Shown piece by piece: positions 1-7,691 of a stretch of DNA of 42,869 bases. A program made the translations under genes and the position numbers. The DNA is from Bradyrhizobium sp. Leo170 (GTDB taxonomy: Bacteria; Pseudomonadota; Alphaproteobacteria; Rhizobiales; Xanthobacteraceae): positions 1 through 42,869 of the forward strand of contig NZ_PSRR01000026.1 in NCBI RefSeq assembly GCF_004296405.1, in the 5' to 3' direction. Under the pieces are notes generated by a model. The model saw only the letters and a program-made list of their open reading frames with translations, ran no database searches and was not told the origin of the DNA. Position 1 is the first letter of the stretch, and each line of letters begins with the position of its first letter.

Positions 1-144
1 CTCCGCGGCGCGGGCCGAGCCGAAATGGCCGCCCTCGAGACTGTCGAAGGCGCGCTCGGAGGAGAAGAACCTGAAGCCACGCTCGTCACTCACGACGATG
101 CCGGCGGTCCGGTTGGAAACTTCGATGACATAGGCTTTGGACAT
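1..144 (-). CDS. Small conserved hypothetical protein, 3' part cut by window edge
   Basis: The first 48 codons read from ATG at 144 to the window edge with no stop. The product begins MSKAYVIEVSNRTAGIVV and continues with a DERGFRFFSSERAFDSLEG stretch. This resembles short (about 60-80 residue) hypothetical proteins I recall from Bradyrhizobium genomes, but I know of no function. The visible part has no signal peptide or membrane segment; it looks like a small soluble beta-strand-rich protein. The Shine-Dalgarno sequence before the ATG is weak. The C-terminus lies outside the window. Confidence 0.6.
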   Translation of the reverse strand, partial: MSKAYVIEVSNRTAGIVVSDERGFRFFSSERAFDSLEGGHFGSARAAE

Positions 145-648
145 GCGTGCTCATTCGCCGCTGCTGCGGCGCTCCCGTCTGATGCATGGTTGAGGTCGGT
201 AATTAGGCGGGAATCAGCAACAGGCTCCGGTCGCCGCCGAGACGCAGCGACGGGTCATGCGCTTGCGCATATCGCCCACCACTTTCCTGTCTCTTGCTCT
301 CATGCGGCAACCCCGAGCAGCACAACCTGCTACATCGAATATCCGGCGAAAGCCCGTGTTGGTCAATGAAATGGCTGTCCAAATTTGCGGCCGTGACGCC
401 GCTGCTCTTCCATGCGCAGGACCGGAAACGAGCAGAACGGTCTCGTCGGCAGACCGGATCGCAACGTCATCGGTCCCCGCCAGGAGAGCAAGAGTGGAAA
501 CCAAGCGTTTCGGCGCATGGCCTTGCCAGCCACTGGCCAGTCACTATGTCGCAGTGAAGCCAACTGCCTGCCCGTCCGGGCCGGCCCTCCCCTTTTCTAA
601 AGATTGGAAGCTCGCGGCGCGCTGCGCCAGGCCGTGCCAAACCGGAAT
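145..648. other. Intergenic region without a supported gene
   Basis: About 500 bases separate the leftward small gene from the rightward monooxygenase. Overlapping open frames exist on both strands, but none has a convincing ribosome site, a protein-like composition or a recognisable motif. The region must hold the promoters of the two divergent genes; I cannot point to clear -35/-10 hexamers. Confidence 0.5.
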
Positions 649-1686
649 ATGACAATGACCACATCGCTGGAATTTGGGCTCGATACCTTTGGCGACGTCA
701 CCCGTGATGCCGCCGGCGCACCGCTGTCGCATGCGCAGGTGATCCGCAATGTCATTGACGAGGCGGTCCTGGCCGACGAGCTCGGGATCGATTTCATCGG
801 CCTTGGCGAGCACCATCGCGCTGATTTCGCGATCTCCGCGCCCGAAGTGGTGCTGGCGGCGATCGCGGCGCGCACCAGGCGAATCCGGCTCGGCTCCGCC
901 GTGACGGTGCTGAGCTCGGATGATCCGATCCGCGTCTTCCAGCGCTTCGCGACCGTCGATGCGGCCTCGAACGGCCGCGCCGAGGTGATCCTTGGCCGCG
1001 GCTCGTTCACCGAGTCCTTTCCCCTGTTCGGCTTCGATCTCAACCAGTACGAGGCACTGTTCGAGGAGAAGCTCGACCTGTTCGTCGAATTGTTGAAGCA
1101 GGAGCCGGTGACCTGGCAGGGCAAGCTGCGCGCCCCGCTGAACAACCAGCTCGTGTTTCCACCGATCGAGCATGGCCGGCTGAAAACCTGGATCGGCGTC
1201 GGCGGCAGCCCGGAGTCCGTTGTGCGCGCCGCGCGTTACGACCTGCCGCTGATGCTCGCGATCATCGGCGGCGATCCCAAGCGGTTCGCGCCCTATGTCG
1301 AACTCTACCACCGCGCCTTCAAGCAGCTCGGCCGCCCGGTCAAGCCGATCGGGGTGCATTCGCCGGGCTATGTCGCCGACAGCGATGAGCAGGCGCGCGA
1401 GGAGCTGTTCGCCGACTACAAGGCCATGCGCGACCGCATCGGCAGGGAACGCGGCTGGCCGCCGATGGGCCGCGACGAGTTCGTGCGCGAGGCCGACCAC
1501 GGATCGCTTTATGTCGGTTCGCCGGAGACGGTCGCACGCAAGATCGCCGCCACCGTCAAGGCGCTCGGCATCGCGCGCTTCCAGCTCAAATACTCGGCCG
1601 GCCCGTTGCCGCACGAAAGGCTGATGCGCAGCATCGAGCTCTACGGTCGCAAGGTGGTGCCGCTGGTCCGCGATATGGTGGCTTAA
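649..1686 (+). CDS. LLM class flavin-dependent oxidoreductase (luciferase-like monooxygenase)
   Basis: This 345-residue protein has the bacterial luciferase TIM-barrel pattern: an N-terminal FGLDTFGD strand, a LGIDFIGLGEHHRADF segment (the EHH motif common in this family), RIRLGSAVTVLSSDDPIRV and a RAEVILGRGSF turn. Family members use reduced FMN and oxygen to oxidise an organic substrate; the substrate cannot be told from sequence. The protein is cytosolic with no signal peptide. The start is ATG at 649 (a second ATG lies at 655); an in-frame TTG at 604 would add 15 unlikely residues. It stands alone and is followed at once by a hairpin terminator. The opposite strand carries a long open frame, which is a GC-bias shadow. 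Confidence 0.88.
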   Translation: MTMTTSLEFGLDTFGDVTRDAAGAPLSHAQVIRNVIDEAVLADELGIDFIGLGEHHRADFAISAPEVVLAAIAARTRRIRLGSAVTVLSSDDPIRVFQRFATVDAASNGRAEVILGRGSFTESFPLFGFDLNQYEALFEEKLDLFVELLKQEPVTWQGKLRAPLNNQLVFPPIEHGRLKTWIGVGGSPESVVRAARYDLPLMLAIIGGDPKRFAPYVELYHRAFKQLGRPVKPIGVHSPGYVADSDEQAREELFADYKAMRDRIGRERGWPPMGRDEFVREADHGSLYVGSPETVARKIAATVKALGIARFQLKYSAGPLPHERLMRSIELYGRKVVPLVRDMVA

Positions 1687-1730
1687 AGCGGGATGATTAT
1701 TCTTCGAATCATCATCCCGCTCTATCTTTT
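1687..1730 (+). terminator. Rho-independent terminator of the monooxygenase gene
   Basis: An 11-bp perfect stem, AGCGGGATGAT paired with ATCATCCCGCT (1687-1697 and 1711-1721), starts right after the stop codon. A T-rich tract (CTATCTTTTTG) follows, which fits intrinsic termination of the rightward transcript. Confidence 0.75.
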
Positions 1731-1735
1731 TGTTT

Positions 1736-1784
1736 GAGCATGATCTTCTCGGAAAACCGGTATCCACTTTTCCGGATCATGCTC
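1736..1784. repeat. Palindromic intergenic repeat, GAGCATGATC type
   Basis: Ten-base arms GAGCATGATC and GATCATGCTC (1736-1745, 1775-1784) enclose a core with ACCGGTATCCACTTTTCC. This is a dispersed palindrome I know from Bradyrhizobiaceae genomes. The core resembles those of the repeats at 8932 and 20170 (ACCGGTGTCCAC), so the three probably share an origin. It sits between two convergent genes. Confidence 0.8.
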
Positions 1785-1790
1785 TAGGGA

Positions 1791-4382
1791 TTAAGACTTG
1801 GCATAAGGCTGCCGCCGCGGGCCGATCGGACGCCGTAGCCGCGACGACAGCGATGGCGAGCCCGTGCCCGCGTCCGTGGGTTCGGGACGCGACGCACGCA
1901 ATGAGCGGACCTGCGGTTTTGCTTCCGGCTCCCTGCGTGCCGCGCAATTGCTGAGCGCAGCCGCGACTTCCGAAGTGACAAGCGGCCAATGCACGACGTC
2001 GCTGATGCCGGCGGCCACCAAAGTGTCGGCGCCGATCTCCTCGGTCGATCTCGCCGCCAACACGATTGGAAGCTGTGGCGCCGCCGCATGCAGCGCCGCC
2101 GCCGCTTCCAGCGACGCCGCCGCCGATCCGAAATAGCCGACGATCGCCGCATCGAACCGGTCGGGCTTGGCGCTGCATGCGGCGCACGCCGCGGCAGCCG
2201 TGCCGAATCCAACCGGCTCGTAGCCGATCGCCGCCAGCGTTTCCTCGTCCCGCAGCAATCGCGCCTGATCGCTGGTGACCATCATCACGGTCTCGCCCTT
2301 TCCCACCGGCAGCATCGCCGGCTTGATGTCCGAAATCGGCGCGGCCATCGCCACGCAAGGCAGCCAAACCTCGAAGCGGCTGCCCTTGCCGGGAACGCTC
2401 TGCACGTTCATCGCCCCGCCATGCTCATGTACGATCTCGCGCACCGTCGCCAGTCCCAATCCGTTTCCGGAGGAACGGGTGGTGAAAAACGGCTCGAAGA
2501 TCCGCGCCAGTGTCGCATCGTCCATGCCGCGGCCGGCATCCGTGACCACGATACAGACATAGCGGCCCGGCTGAAGCGTGTCGTGACTGAGCGAGCGAAG
2601 CTCGGTGATTTCGCGGATATCCATCGCTATTTCGACACGGCCGTGATCGCCGATCGCCTGCGCGGCGTTGTTGCAGAGATTGAGAATCACCTGCTGCAAC
2701 TGCGCAGGCTCGCCGGACACGATGGCGGTCGCCAGCGGCTCGCGGATCGCGAGATCGACGTTGCCGGGCAGCGAGACATTCAGCAGCGAAACCGCTTCCG
2801 TCACGAGGCTATGCGCGCTGAGCGGCCTGCGCCGCGCGTCGCGGTGCCGTCCGAACAGCAGGATCTGCTCGACCAGGTCGCGCGCCCGCTCTGCGCCGCG
2901 GCGGATCGCACGGAGATTCTGCGCGAAGCGGTTGTTCTGGCCGAGCTGTTCCTCGATCACTTCGGAATGGCCGAGGATCCCGCCCAGGATGTTGTTGAAG
3001 TTATGGGCGATGCCGCTGGTGAACGTACCGATCCGCTCCATGCGGCGGGCCTGCTGTAGGCGCTCCTCGAGGCGCCATCGTTCCCGTTCCATCGCGTGCC
3101 GCCCAACGGCGTACATGATGATATCGAGCGCCATGCGCAAAAGACTGAGTTCGACCGTATCCGTGACCCGGCAGGGGCGACCGATCGTATCGAACCCCAG
3201 CGCAACGCTGGTGCCCTCCTGGTCGACGCCCGTCACGCAGGCCCATGCACCGAGGCCAACATCCATCAACGCCCTTCTGTCTGCGCCGACCGGCAACGCA
3301 TTGACGTTTGGGATGTGGACCACGCCATCCACGGTGGGCGCGAACCGAGCCGCAAGTGCCGGCGCGCCTTCCGGCCAGCCGGGTGGAAAGTCCCTGCCCG
3401 CCCTCGACCAGCCGTACAGCCGGGGGGTCGCCCCGGACCACACCACATACGTACGGTCGCAGCCGGTGCACAGCATCAAGTCGGCGAGCGCCCGTTCGAT
3501 CTCGCCATCCAGGTTCTCCGGCAGCACGTCGATGAAGCGCATCGAAATGCCCGCGATCACGTGCTCAAACGTGGCGCGGCGTTCAAGCGCCCTGGCATGC
3601 GAACGCACGCGAAGGCCGAGGTGCACCAGGAACGCGACAAGGACCAGCGATGTCACGTAGAGCAGCCAGCGAAACTCCCGCGCCGTGGTTCTCGACTCGT
3701 TTTGCCGCACAAGGAGCAGGTTGCGGAGCTGATCCTGCTCGAACCTCGGCTGGATCGCCCGCATCTCCTTCAGCACGCCATCGACCGCGGGCAGCAGGCC
3801 CTGGAGCAGCCGTCCATGCGCCAGCAATGGGCCGATGACATCGCCGTCGAACGGGCGTGCCTGATCAGCGAGGCTGTCCAGTCGATCCTTGACCTCGCGC
3901 ACCGCGCTGTCCGACGTGTCGAGGGTGAGCTGCAGCATCGCCGCCGCGGCGGCGCTGATCGAAGGCCCGAGATCGGCCGCCGTCGCGTGAAGGCTGAAGC
4001 GTTCGAAGAACGTCAGCGAATTGTGCAGGAGCGCATTGTCGCTCTTGAATCGTTCGACGAGTTCCTCCTGCCGCGCAAGCGACGCCTCGAGGAGGCCCAC
4101 CGCCTCGCTCGTATCGGCATCGATCGCCGCTGACTGTCGCAAACGGTCGAGCGATTTGTGCAGCGCATTGATCTCACGGACCAGCGGATCGTAATTGCGC
4201 AAGGTGCCGGCACGTGCGGTGAAGACGTCGCGATAGAGCGAGCTGTCCAGCGCCGCAAAACGATCAAGCTCGGCGAGCGCGCGATCGAACTGCTCGGCCT
4301 CCGGATTGATCGCGCGCAGCGACAGCCAGGTCAGCAGCAGGACGAGCGCGAATACGATCGCCAGGGCGCGAAGCGGCGTCAC
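1791..4382 (-). CDS. VirA-like hybrid sensor histidine kinase with degenerate receiver
   Basis: An 863-residue membrane kinase. A membrane segment at about 5-24 and another at 238-258 enclose a helical periplasmic region of some 210 residues. A GAF-like region (about 270-430) and a HisKA box with SGIAHNFNN follow (phospho-acceptor His460). The ATPase domain shows an N box (VILNLCNNA, about 565-573), G1 (DAGRGM, 615-620), F box (FEPFFTT, 629-635) and G2 (GNGLGLAT, 639-646). The receiver-like domain from about 697 lacks the usual phospho-acceptor: its third strand reads DAAIVGYFG where an Asp is expected. This layout matches VirA-like kinases. The start is GTG at 4382, whose bases overlap the TGA of the peroxidase gene, implying translational coupling. 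The last 50 residues are Arg/Pro-rich and look disordered. The signal sensed is unknown. Confidence 0.88.
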   Translation of the reverse strand: MTPLRALAIVFALVLLLTWLSLRAINPEAEQFDRALAELDRFAALDSSLYRDVFTARAGTLRNYDPLVREINALHKSLDRLRQSAAIDADTSEAVGLLEASLARQEELVERFKSDNALLHNSLTFFERFSLHATAADLGPSISAAAAAMLQLTLDTSDSAVREVKDRLDSLADQARPFDGDVIGPLLAHGRLLQGLLPAVDGVLKEMRAIQPRFEQDQLRNLLLVRQNESRTTAREFRWLLYVTSLVLVAFLVHLGLRVRSHARALERRATFEHVIAGISMRFIDVLPENLDGEIERALADLMLCTGCDRTYVVWSGATPRLYGWSRAGRDFPPGWPEGAPALAARFAPTVDGVVHIPNVNALPVGADRRALMDVGLGAWACVTGVDQEGTSVALGFDTIGRPCRVTDTVELSLLRMALDIIMYAVGRHAMERERWRLEERLQQARRMERIGTFTSGIAHNFNNILGGILGHSEVIEEQLGQNNRFAQNLRAIRRGAERARDLVEQILLFGRHRDARRRPLSAHSLVTEAVSLLNVSLPGNVDLAIREPLATAIVSGEPAQLQQVILNLCNNAAQAIGDHGRVEIAMDIREITELRSLSHDTLQPGRYVCIVVTDAGRGMDDATLARIFEPFFTTRSSGNGLGLATVREIVHEHGGAMNVQSVPGKGSRFEVWLPCVAMAAPISDIKPAMLPVGKGETVMMVTSDQARLLRDEETLAAIGYEPVGFGTAAAACAACSAKPDRFDAAIVGYFGSAAASLEAAAALHAAAPQLPIVLAARSTEEIGADTLVAAGISDVVHWPLVTSEVAAALSNCAARREPEAKPQVRSLRASRPEPTDAGTGSPSLSSRLRRPIGPRRQPYAKS

Positions 4383-5422
4383 GGCGGCGTTCCCTTGACG
4401 GGTATGCCACGATAGTTTCCGGTCAGCGTCTGCAGGAACGCGACGAGCGCGGTTACCTGGTCATCCGTCAAGCTGCGGTCGAGCTGCGCTGCCGCCATCT
4501 TGCGCACCGCCTCCTCGAGCGTGGCCGCGCTGCCGTCATGAAAATAGGGCGCCGTCGTCGCCACATTGCGCAGGCTCGGCACGCGGACGACATCGGGCTT
4601 CGCGTGGACCAGCGGACGGAATATGCCCTGGCGCTGGAACAGATTGCCGCCGACATTGACTCCCTGGTGGCAGGAGATGCAGCCAAACGACTTGAATATC
4701 TCGTAACCGCCGAGCTCCGCGGCCGACAATGCGGACGTATCTCCGGCAAGCCAGCGATCAAAACGGCTTCCCGGCGTAATCAGCGATTTCTCAAAGGTCG
4801 CCAATGCGTCGAGGACGCACGCGCGGTCCGGCGCGCGGCCATAGGCGGCGCGAAATTGCCGTACGATGTTGGGATCGGCATTCAGCCTGGCGACGACGTC
4901 CTCCAGGCTGGTGGCCATATTGGCCGGATTCTCCAGGGACGATTCGGCCTGCGACTCGAGCGTGCGGTAATTGCCTTCCCAGTTCAGGCGGAAGCTGAGC
5001 GCCGCGTTGAAGATCGTCAATGTATCAAATGGAGCATTTGAACCGTCATGTCTCACCCTCGCGGAATCGCGGCTGGCGCCATTGGTATTGATGTCATGGC
5101 AAGAGGAGCACGCCAGCTTCCCGTCTTTCGACAGACGGGTGTCCGCAAACAACCGCTCTCCGAGGGCAAGCTTGAGCGGATCGGTCGCGGTAGGCTCTGG
5201 AATGGGCGTGATCGGTTCCTGATCGGCGATGGGAATTGGGCGCGAGGCGGGAGCGGTCGGAATGGTTTGCGTAGCTGCGCCGGTGGCGATCAGCAGGAGC
5301 GCTGCGCAAGCCCATGGCGGCCAGCGGCGCGCGCGCAGCATTTCCGGCATGGCGGACGCCTGCGCAGCCCCAAGATTCGCTCGGCTTCGCCGATATCCGG
5401 CCAGCGACCATAACCGCATCAT
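4379..5422 (-). CDS. Di-haem cytochrome c peroxidase family protein (CcpA/MauG-like)
   Basis: Two c-type haem sites are visible: CSSCH (Cys105-His109) and CISCH (Cys248-His252). The family's GERLFADTRLS segment precedes the first, and VPSLRNVATTAPYFHDGSA lies near the C-terminus. Such proteins are periplasmic and either reduce hydrogen peroxide with electrons from small cytochromes or, in the MauG branch, oxidise protein substrates. A hydrophobic export signal (WACAALLLIATGAATQ) lies at about 37-52. I chose ATG 5422 because it overlaps the TGA of the upstream gene and has a GGGA nine bases before it; ATG 5350 would give a more ordinary signal peptide and remains possible. The gene sits between a small hypothetical gene and the VirA-like kinase, overlapping both by 4 bp. 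Confidence 0.88.
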   Translation of the reverse strand: MMRLWSLAGYRRSRANLGAAQASAMPEMLRARRWPPWACAALLLIATGAATQTIPTAPASRPIPIADQEPITPIPEPTATDPLKLALGERLFADTRLSKDGKLACSSCHDINTNGASRDSARVRHDGSNAPFDTLTIFNAALSFRLNWEGNYRTLESQAESSLENPANMATSLEDVVARLNADPNIVRQFRAAYGRAPDRACVLDALATFEKSLITPGSRFDRWLAGDTSALSAAELGGYEIFKSFGCISCHQGVNVGGNLFQRQGIFRPLVHAKPDVVRVPSLRNVATTAPYFHDGSAATLEEAVRKMAAAQLDRSLTDDQVTALVAFLQTLTGNYRGIPVKGTPP

Positions 5423-5844
5423 TGCCGACGATTCCCGCGGCTTTCCAGATATGCGATGTTGCTATTCTCGGCGTCGCCGCGGCTCTCGAGGCTTCGCAAC
5501 TCGATGACGGCAGGCGGATGGTGGCCGCGCAGCTCGTCGGGCTCCAGCACGTAAGGATACATACCTTGCGCATAGGCGGCGCAGCCCTCCAACACCTGGG
5601 CAACCGTCCAGGACATCACCGAGAGAATGACGCTGTGGAATGCAACGTCGCTGCAGACGGCGAACGTCCCGACGACTTTCAGCATCAGCCTTGAGGGCCA
5701 CCACAAGGCATCAGTCGCGGACGGCCTCTCGCTGGCGGGACCTGCGTGCGTCGTCACCGCGCGCATCGGATACCGGCGGACGGCGCTCGTGCGCCGGTCG
5801 GCCCGCCATCGGCTGGCGGGCAGTCTCTTCCTGTCCAATTTCAT
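5419..5844 (-). CDS. Hypothetical protein upstream of the peroxidase, 141 aa
   Basis: I do not recognise a family. The start ATG at 5844 has GGGAG six bases upstream; an ATG two codons earlier abuts that site and is unlikely. The N-terminal third is rich in Arg. One hydrophobic stretch (LMLKVVGTFAVCSDVAFHSVI) could span a membrane, and the C-terminal half is polar (YPYVLEPDELRGHHPPAVIE). The stop codon overlaps the peroxidase start by 4 bp, so it is probably co-translated and may belong to the same redox-sensing unit. It could be a membrane-anchored accessory factor, but that is a guess from position only. Confidence 0.6.
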   Translation of the reverse strand: MKLDRKRLPASRWRADRRTSAVRRYPMRAVTTHAGPASERPSATDALWWPSRLMLKVVGTFAVCSDVAFHSVILSVMSWTVAQVLEGCAAYAQGMYPYVLEPDELRGHHPPAVIELRSLESRGDAENSNIAYLESRGNRRQ

Positions 5845-6023
5845 TGACATCTCCCGAGGATTTTTCACCCTCGAGAGACTGCCGCTTGCATGTTGCGACA
5901 GCATTCCAGCCCCGGAATTAAGGGCTACCATTGTAATGGAACCCGCTGCGCCTGCGGCCCTGACTGTGAGACGCGTCGAAGCAGGACTTGCGACCATCCG
6001 CCGCACGGCGCAATTGGCCATCG

Positions 6024-6865
6024 TCAGAGCCGCTCGACCGACAGCGCGAACACATAGCCGACGCCGCGCTCGGTCAGGATGACCTTCGGTGTGCTCGGAT
6101 CGCCTTCCAGCTTTCGGCGCAGACGCAACACCTGCACGTCGATGCTGCGGTCGAAGACATCCTCATGCACGCGGGTGGCCTGCAAAAGCTGCTCGCGCGA
6201 GAGCGGCCGTTGCGGCGCGTCTAGGAAGGCAACCAGCAGCGCGTATTCGCCCTTCGTCAGCGCGACCTGCGTGCCGCTCGGATCGGAAAGACGCCGGCTG
6301 CGCCGATCGAGTTGCCAGCCGCCGAATCGATAACGGCCTTTCTCCGGATCGCGCGGCGCGGTCTGTCCGGTTTCGCGCCGGCGCAGCACCGCGCGGATCC
6401 GCGCCAAGAGCTCCCTCAGGCCAAATGGCTTCGTGATGTAATCGTCGGCGCCGAGCTCCAGGCCGACCAGCGATCGATCTCGTCGCGGCGATGGCCGGTA
6501 GTGATGATCACGGGCACGTCGGAGTGTGAACGGATTTCGCGCAGCAGATCGAGACCGTCTTCCTGGCCAAGCCGCAGGTCGAGGATGACGAGATTAGGTT
6601 CGCGCGTAACCAAGAGGCCAGTGACCTCGTCCCGCCCCGACGCGGACAGCGCACGAATGTCGTGCTCCTCGAGATAGTTCATCACGAGGTGTCGCATGGT
6701 GCGATCGTCCTCAACCACGAGGCAGGTCGGCTGGCCGCGCTCCGCACTCGGGTTCTGATCGGACCGCACGTTCGGATCGGATCCGTTTCCGCCGGCTCCG
6801 TTTGCTTCACTACGTTCGGGCCGACCATTACGGTTAGCCGCGGCAATTGCGGCATTCAAATTCAT
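6024..6865 (-). pseudogene. VirG/OmpR-type response regulator, disrupted by a single-base frameshift
   Basis: The N-terminal frame (from ATG 6865, with GGGAG eight bases upstream) encodes a receiver: CLVVEDDRTMRHL, VILDLRLGQEDGLDLL with the phospho-acceptor Asp, and VPVIITTGHRRDEIDR. After that point the frame turns into WSAWSSAPT. In the next frame the expected family sequence resumes as VGLELGADDYITKPFGLREL, followed by a complete OmpR-type winged helix (RRSRRLSDPSGTQVALTKGE to RGVGYVFALSVERL). Deleting one G near 6468-6472 explains the break. As given, no protein joins receiver and DNA-binding domain. An Asn/Gly/Arg-rich leader of about 45 residues precedes the receiver. A true mutation and a sequencing error cannot be told apart here. 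The regulator should partner the kinase at 1791-4382. Confidence 0.85.
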
Positions 6866-6900
6866 TTGCGTCACTCCCGACGCCCCCTGGCCGCGGGGTA

Positions 6901-6929
6901 TAGAGCACAGTATTGCACGCTACAGCACA
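6901..6929. promoter_or_regulatory. Candidate direct-repeat operator upstream of the response regulator
   Basis: TAGAGCACA (6901-6909) and TACAGCACA (6921-6929) are 9-mers differing at one base, with starts 20 bp apart (two helical turns), lying 36-64 bases before the regulator's start. OmpR-family regulators bind tandem direct repeats, so this could be an autoregulatory site. It is a pattern only. Confidence 0.35.
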
Positions 6930-7691
6930 CATTTCAGCGAGCGCATCCGGCATCAAATATCGTTGAACGCGTCGGTGCCGACGCGGTCCTTCACGATGTT
7001 GTGGCCGCATTGAACCGGAGCATGATTCGGCGACACTCAACGCATCGACGCTCTTCGGGCCGTTCTATCTTACAGTCTTAGAATCGTTCAAATCAGCCAA
7101 GCCCCATGGTGTGGTTCGCTCCGATTGAGCGAAGCATGTTTCTCTGAAGCCCAGCTTTCCGCTGTCCCACAACTCGAACGGTCCGCGGGCGATTGCGTCG
7201 TTCGTCGACGAGCGTTTTAGCCAAAATGCTTCCGCACGAAATCACCGCTCGAATTTTCCAATGACCGTATAATTGACTGTTGCGGCCCGGGCACCCGTAG
7301 GTCTTCATGAAAACCTCGCCGGCAATCGAGCATTCGTGAGCGCCACGCTGGCTTGCCGTTTGAATCCGCTTCCTCCTCTCCCTACATGAACGTTTCGGCT
7401 CTCTCCAAGAGTAAGCCCCGGTGCCTTGTTTTCGAGGCTTCGGGAGGCTCGGCCGCGCCGTGAAAATGTCGTGAGCACCTTCGGATCCTCGATTGATCGG
7501 TGGTGGCGCACGTGGTTGCAGCGACCATCGAGCAGGCGACCTCGCGGGCATCGGCGCTCGCCGAGGCTTCTCTAGTAACGTGGTGATCGCGGTGCACCGC
7601 GCGCTTCCGCCTTTGCACCTCTCAGCAGCCGGCCTCCACTGCCATAGTGCGACCTCGGCGCTTCGACCGCATGTGACAGGCTTAGGGGACA
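6930..7691. other. Long intergenic region with one dispersed repeat
   Basis: About 760 bases separate the broken regulator (leftward) from the first serine hydrolase (rightward). A frame of 212 codons exists on the minus strand at 7093-7731, but its product is rich in Arg, Ser and Pro, has no recognisable domain and runs through the dispersed repeat at 7213, so I do not call it. Apart from that repeat and presumed promoters, nothing else is supported. Confidence 0.5.
7213..7330. repeat. Dispersed ~115-bp intergenic repeat, copy 1
   Basis: The best conserved part contains AAAATGCTTCCG, CACCGCTCGAATTTTC and CCGTAT; a more diverged tail holds AGGTCTTCATGAAAACC. Copy 2 at 18296-18412 matches along the length in the same orientation, and a diverged third copy lies at 36196-36250. 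I do not recognise it as a named element. Confidence 0.6.

Noticed and set aside
544..1767. Minus-strand open frame of 407 codons opposite the monooxygenase
   Set aside because: It is the codon-bias mirror of a clear gene, rich in His, Arg, Asp and Gln, with no known domain.
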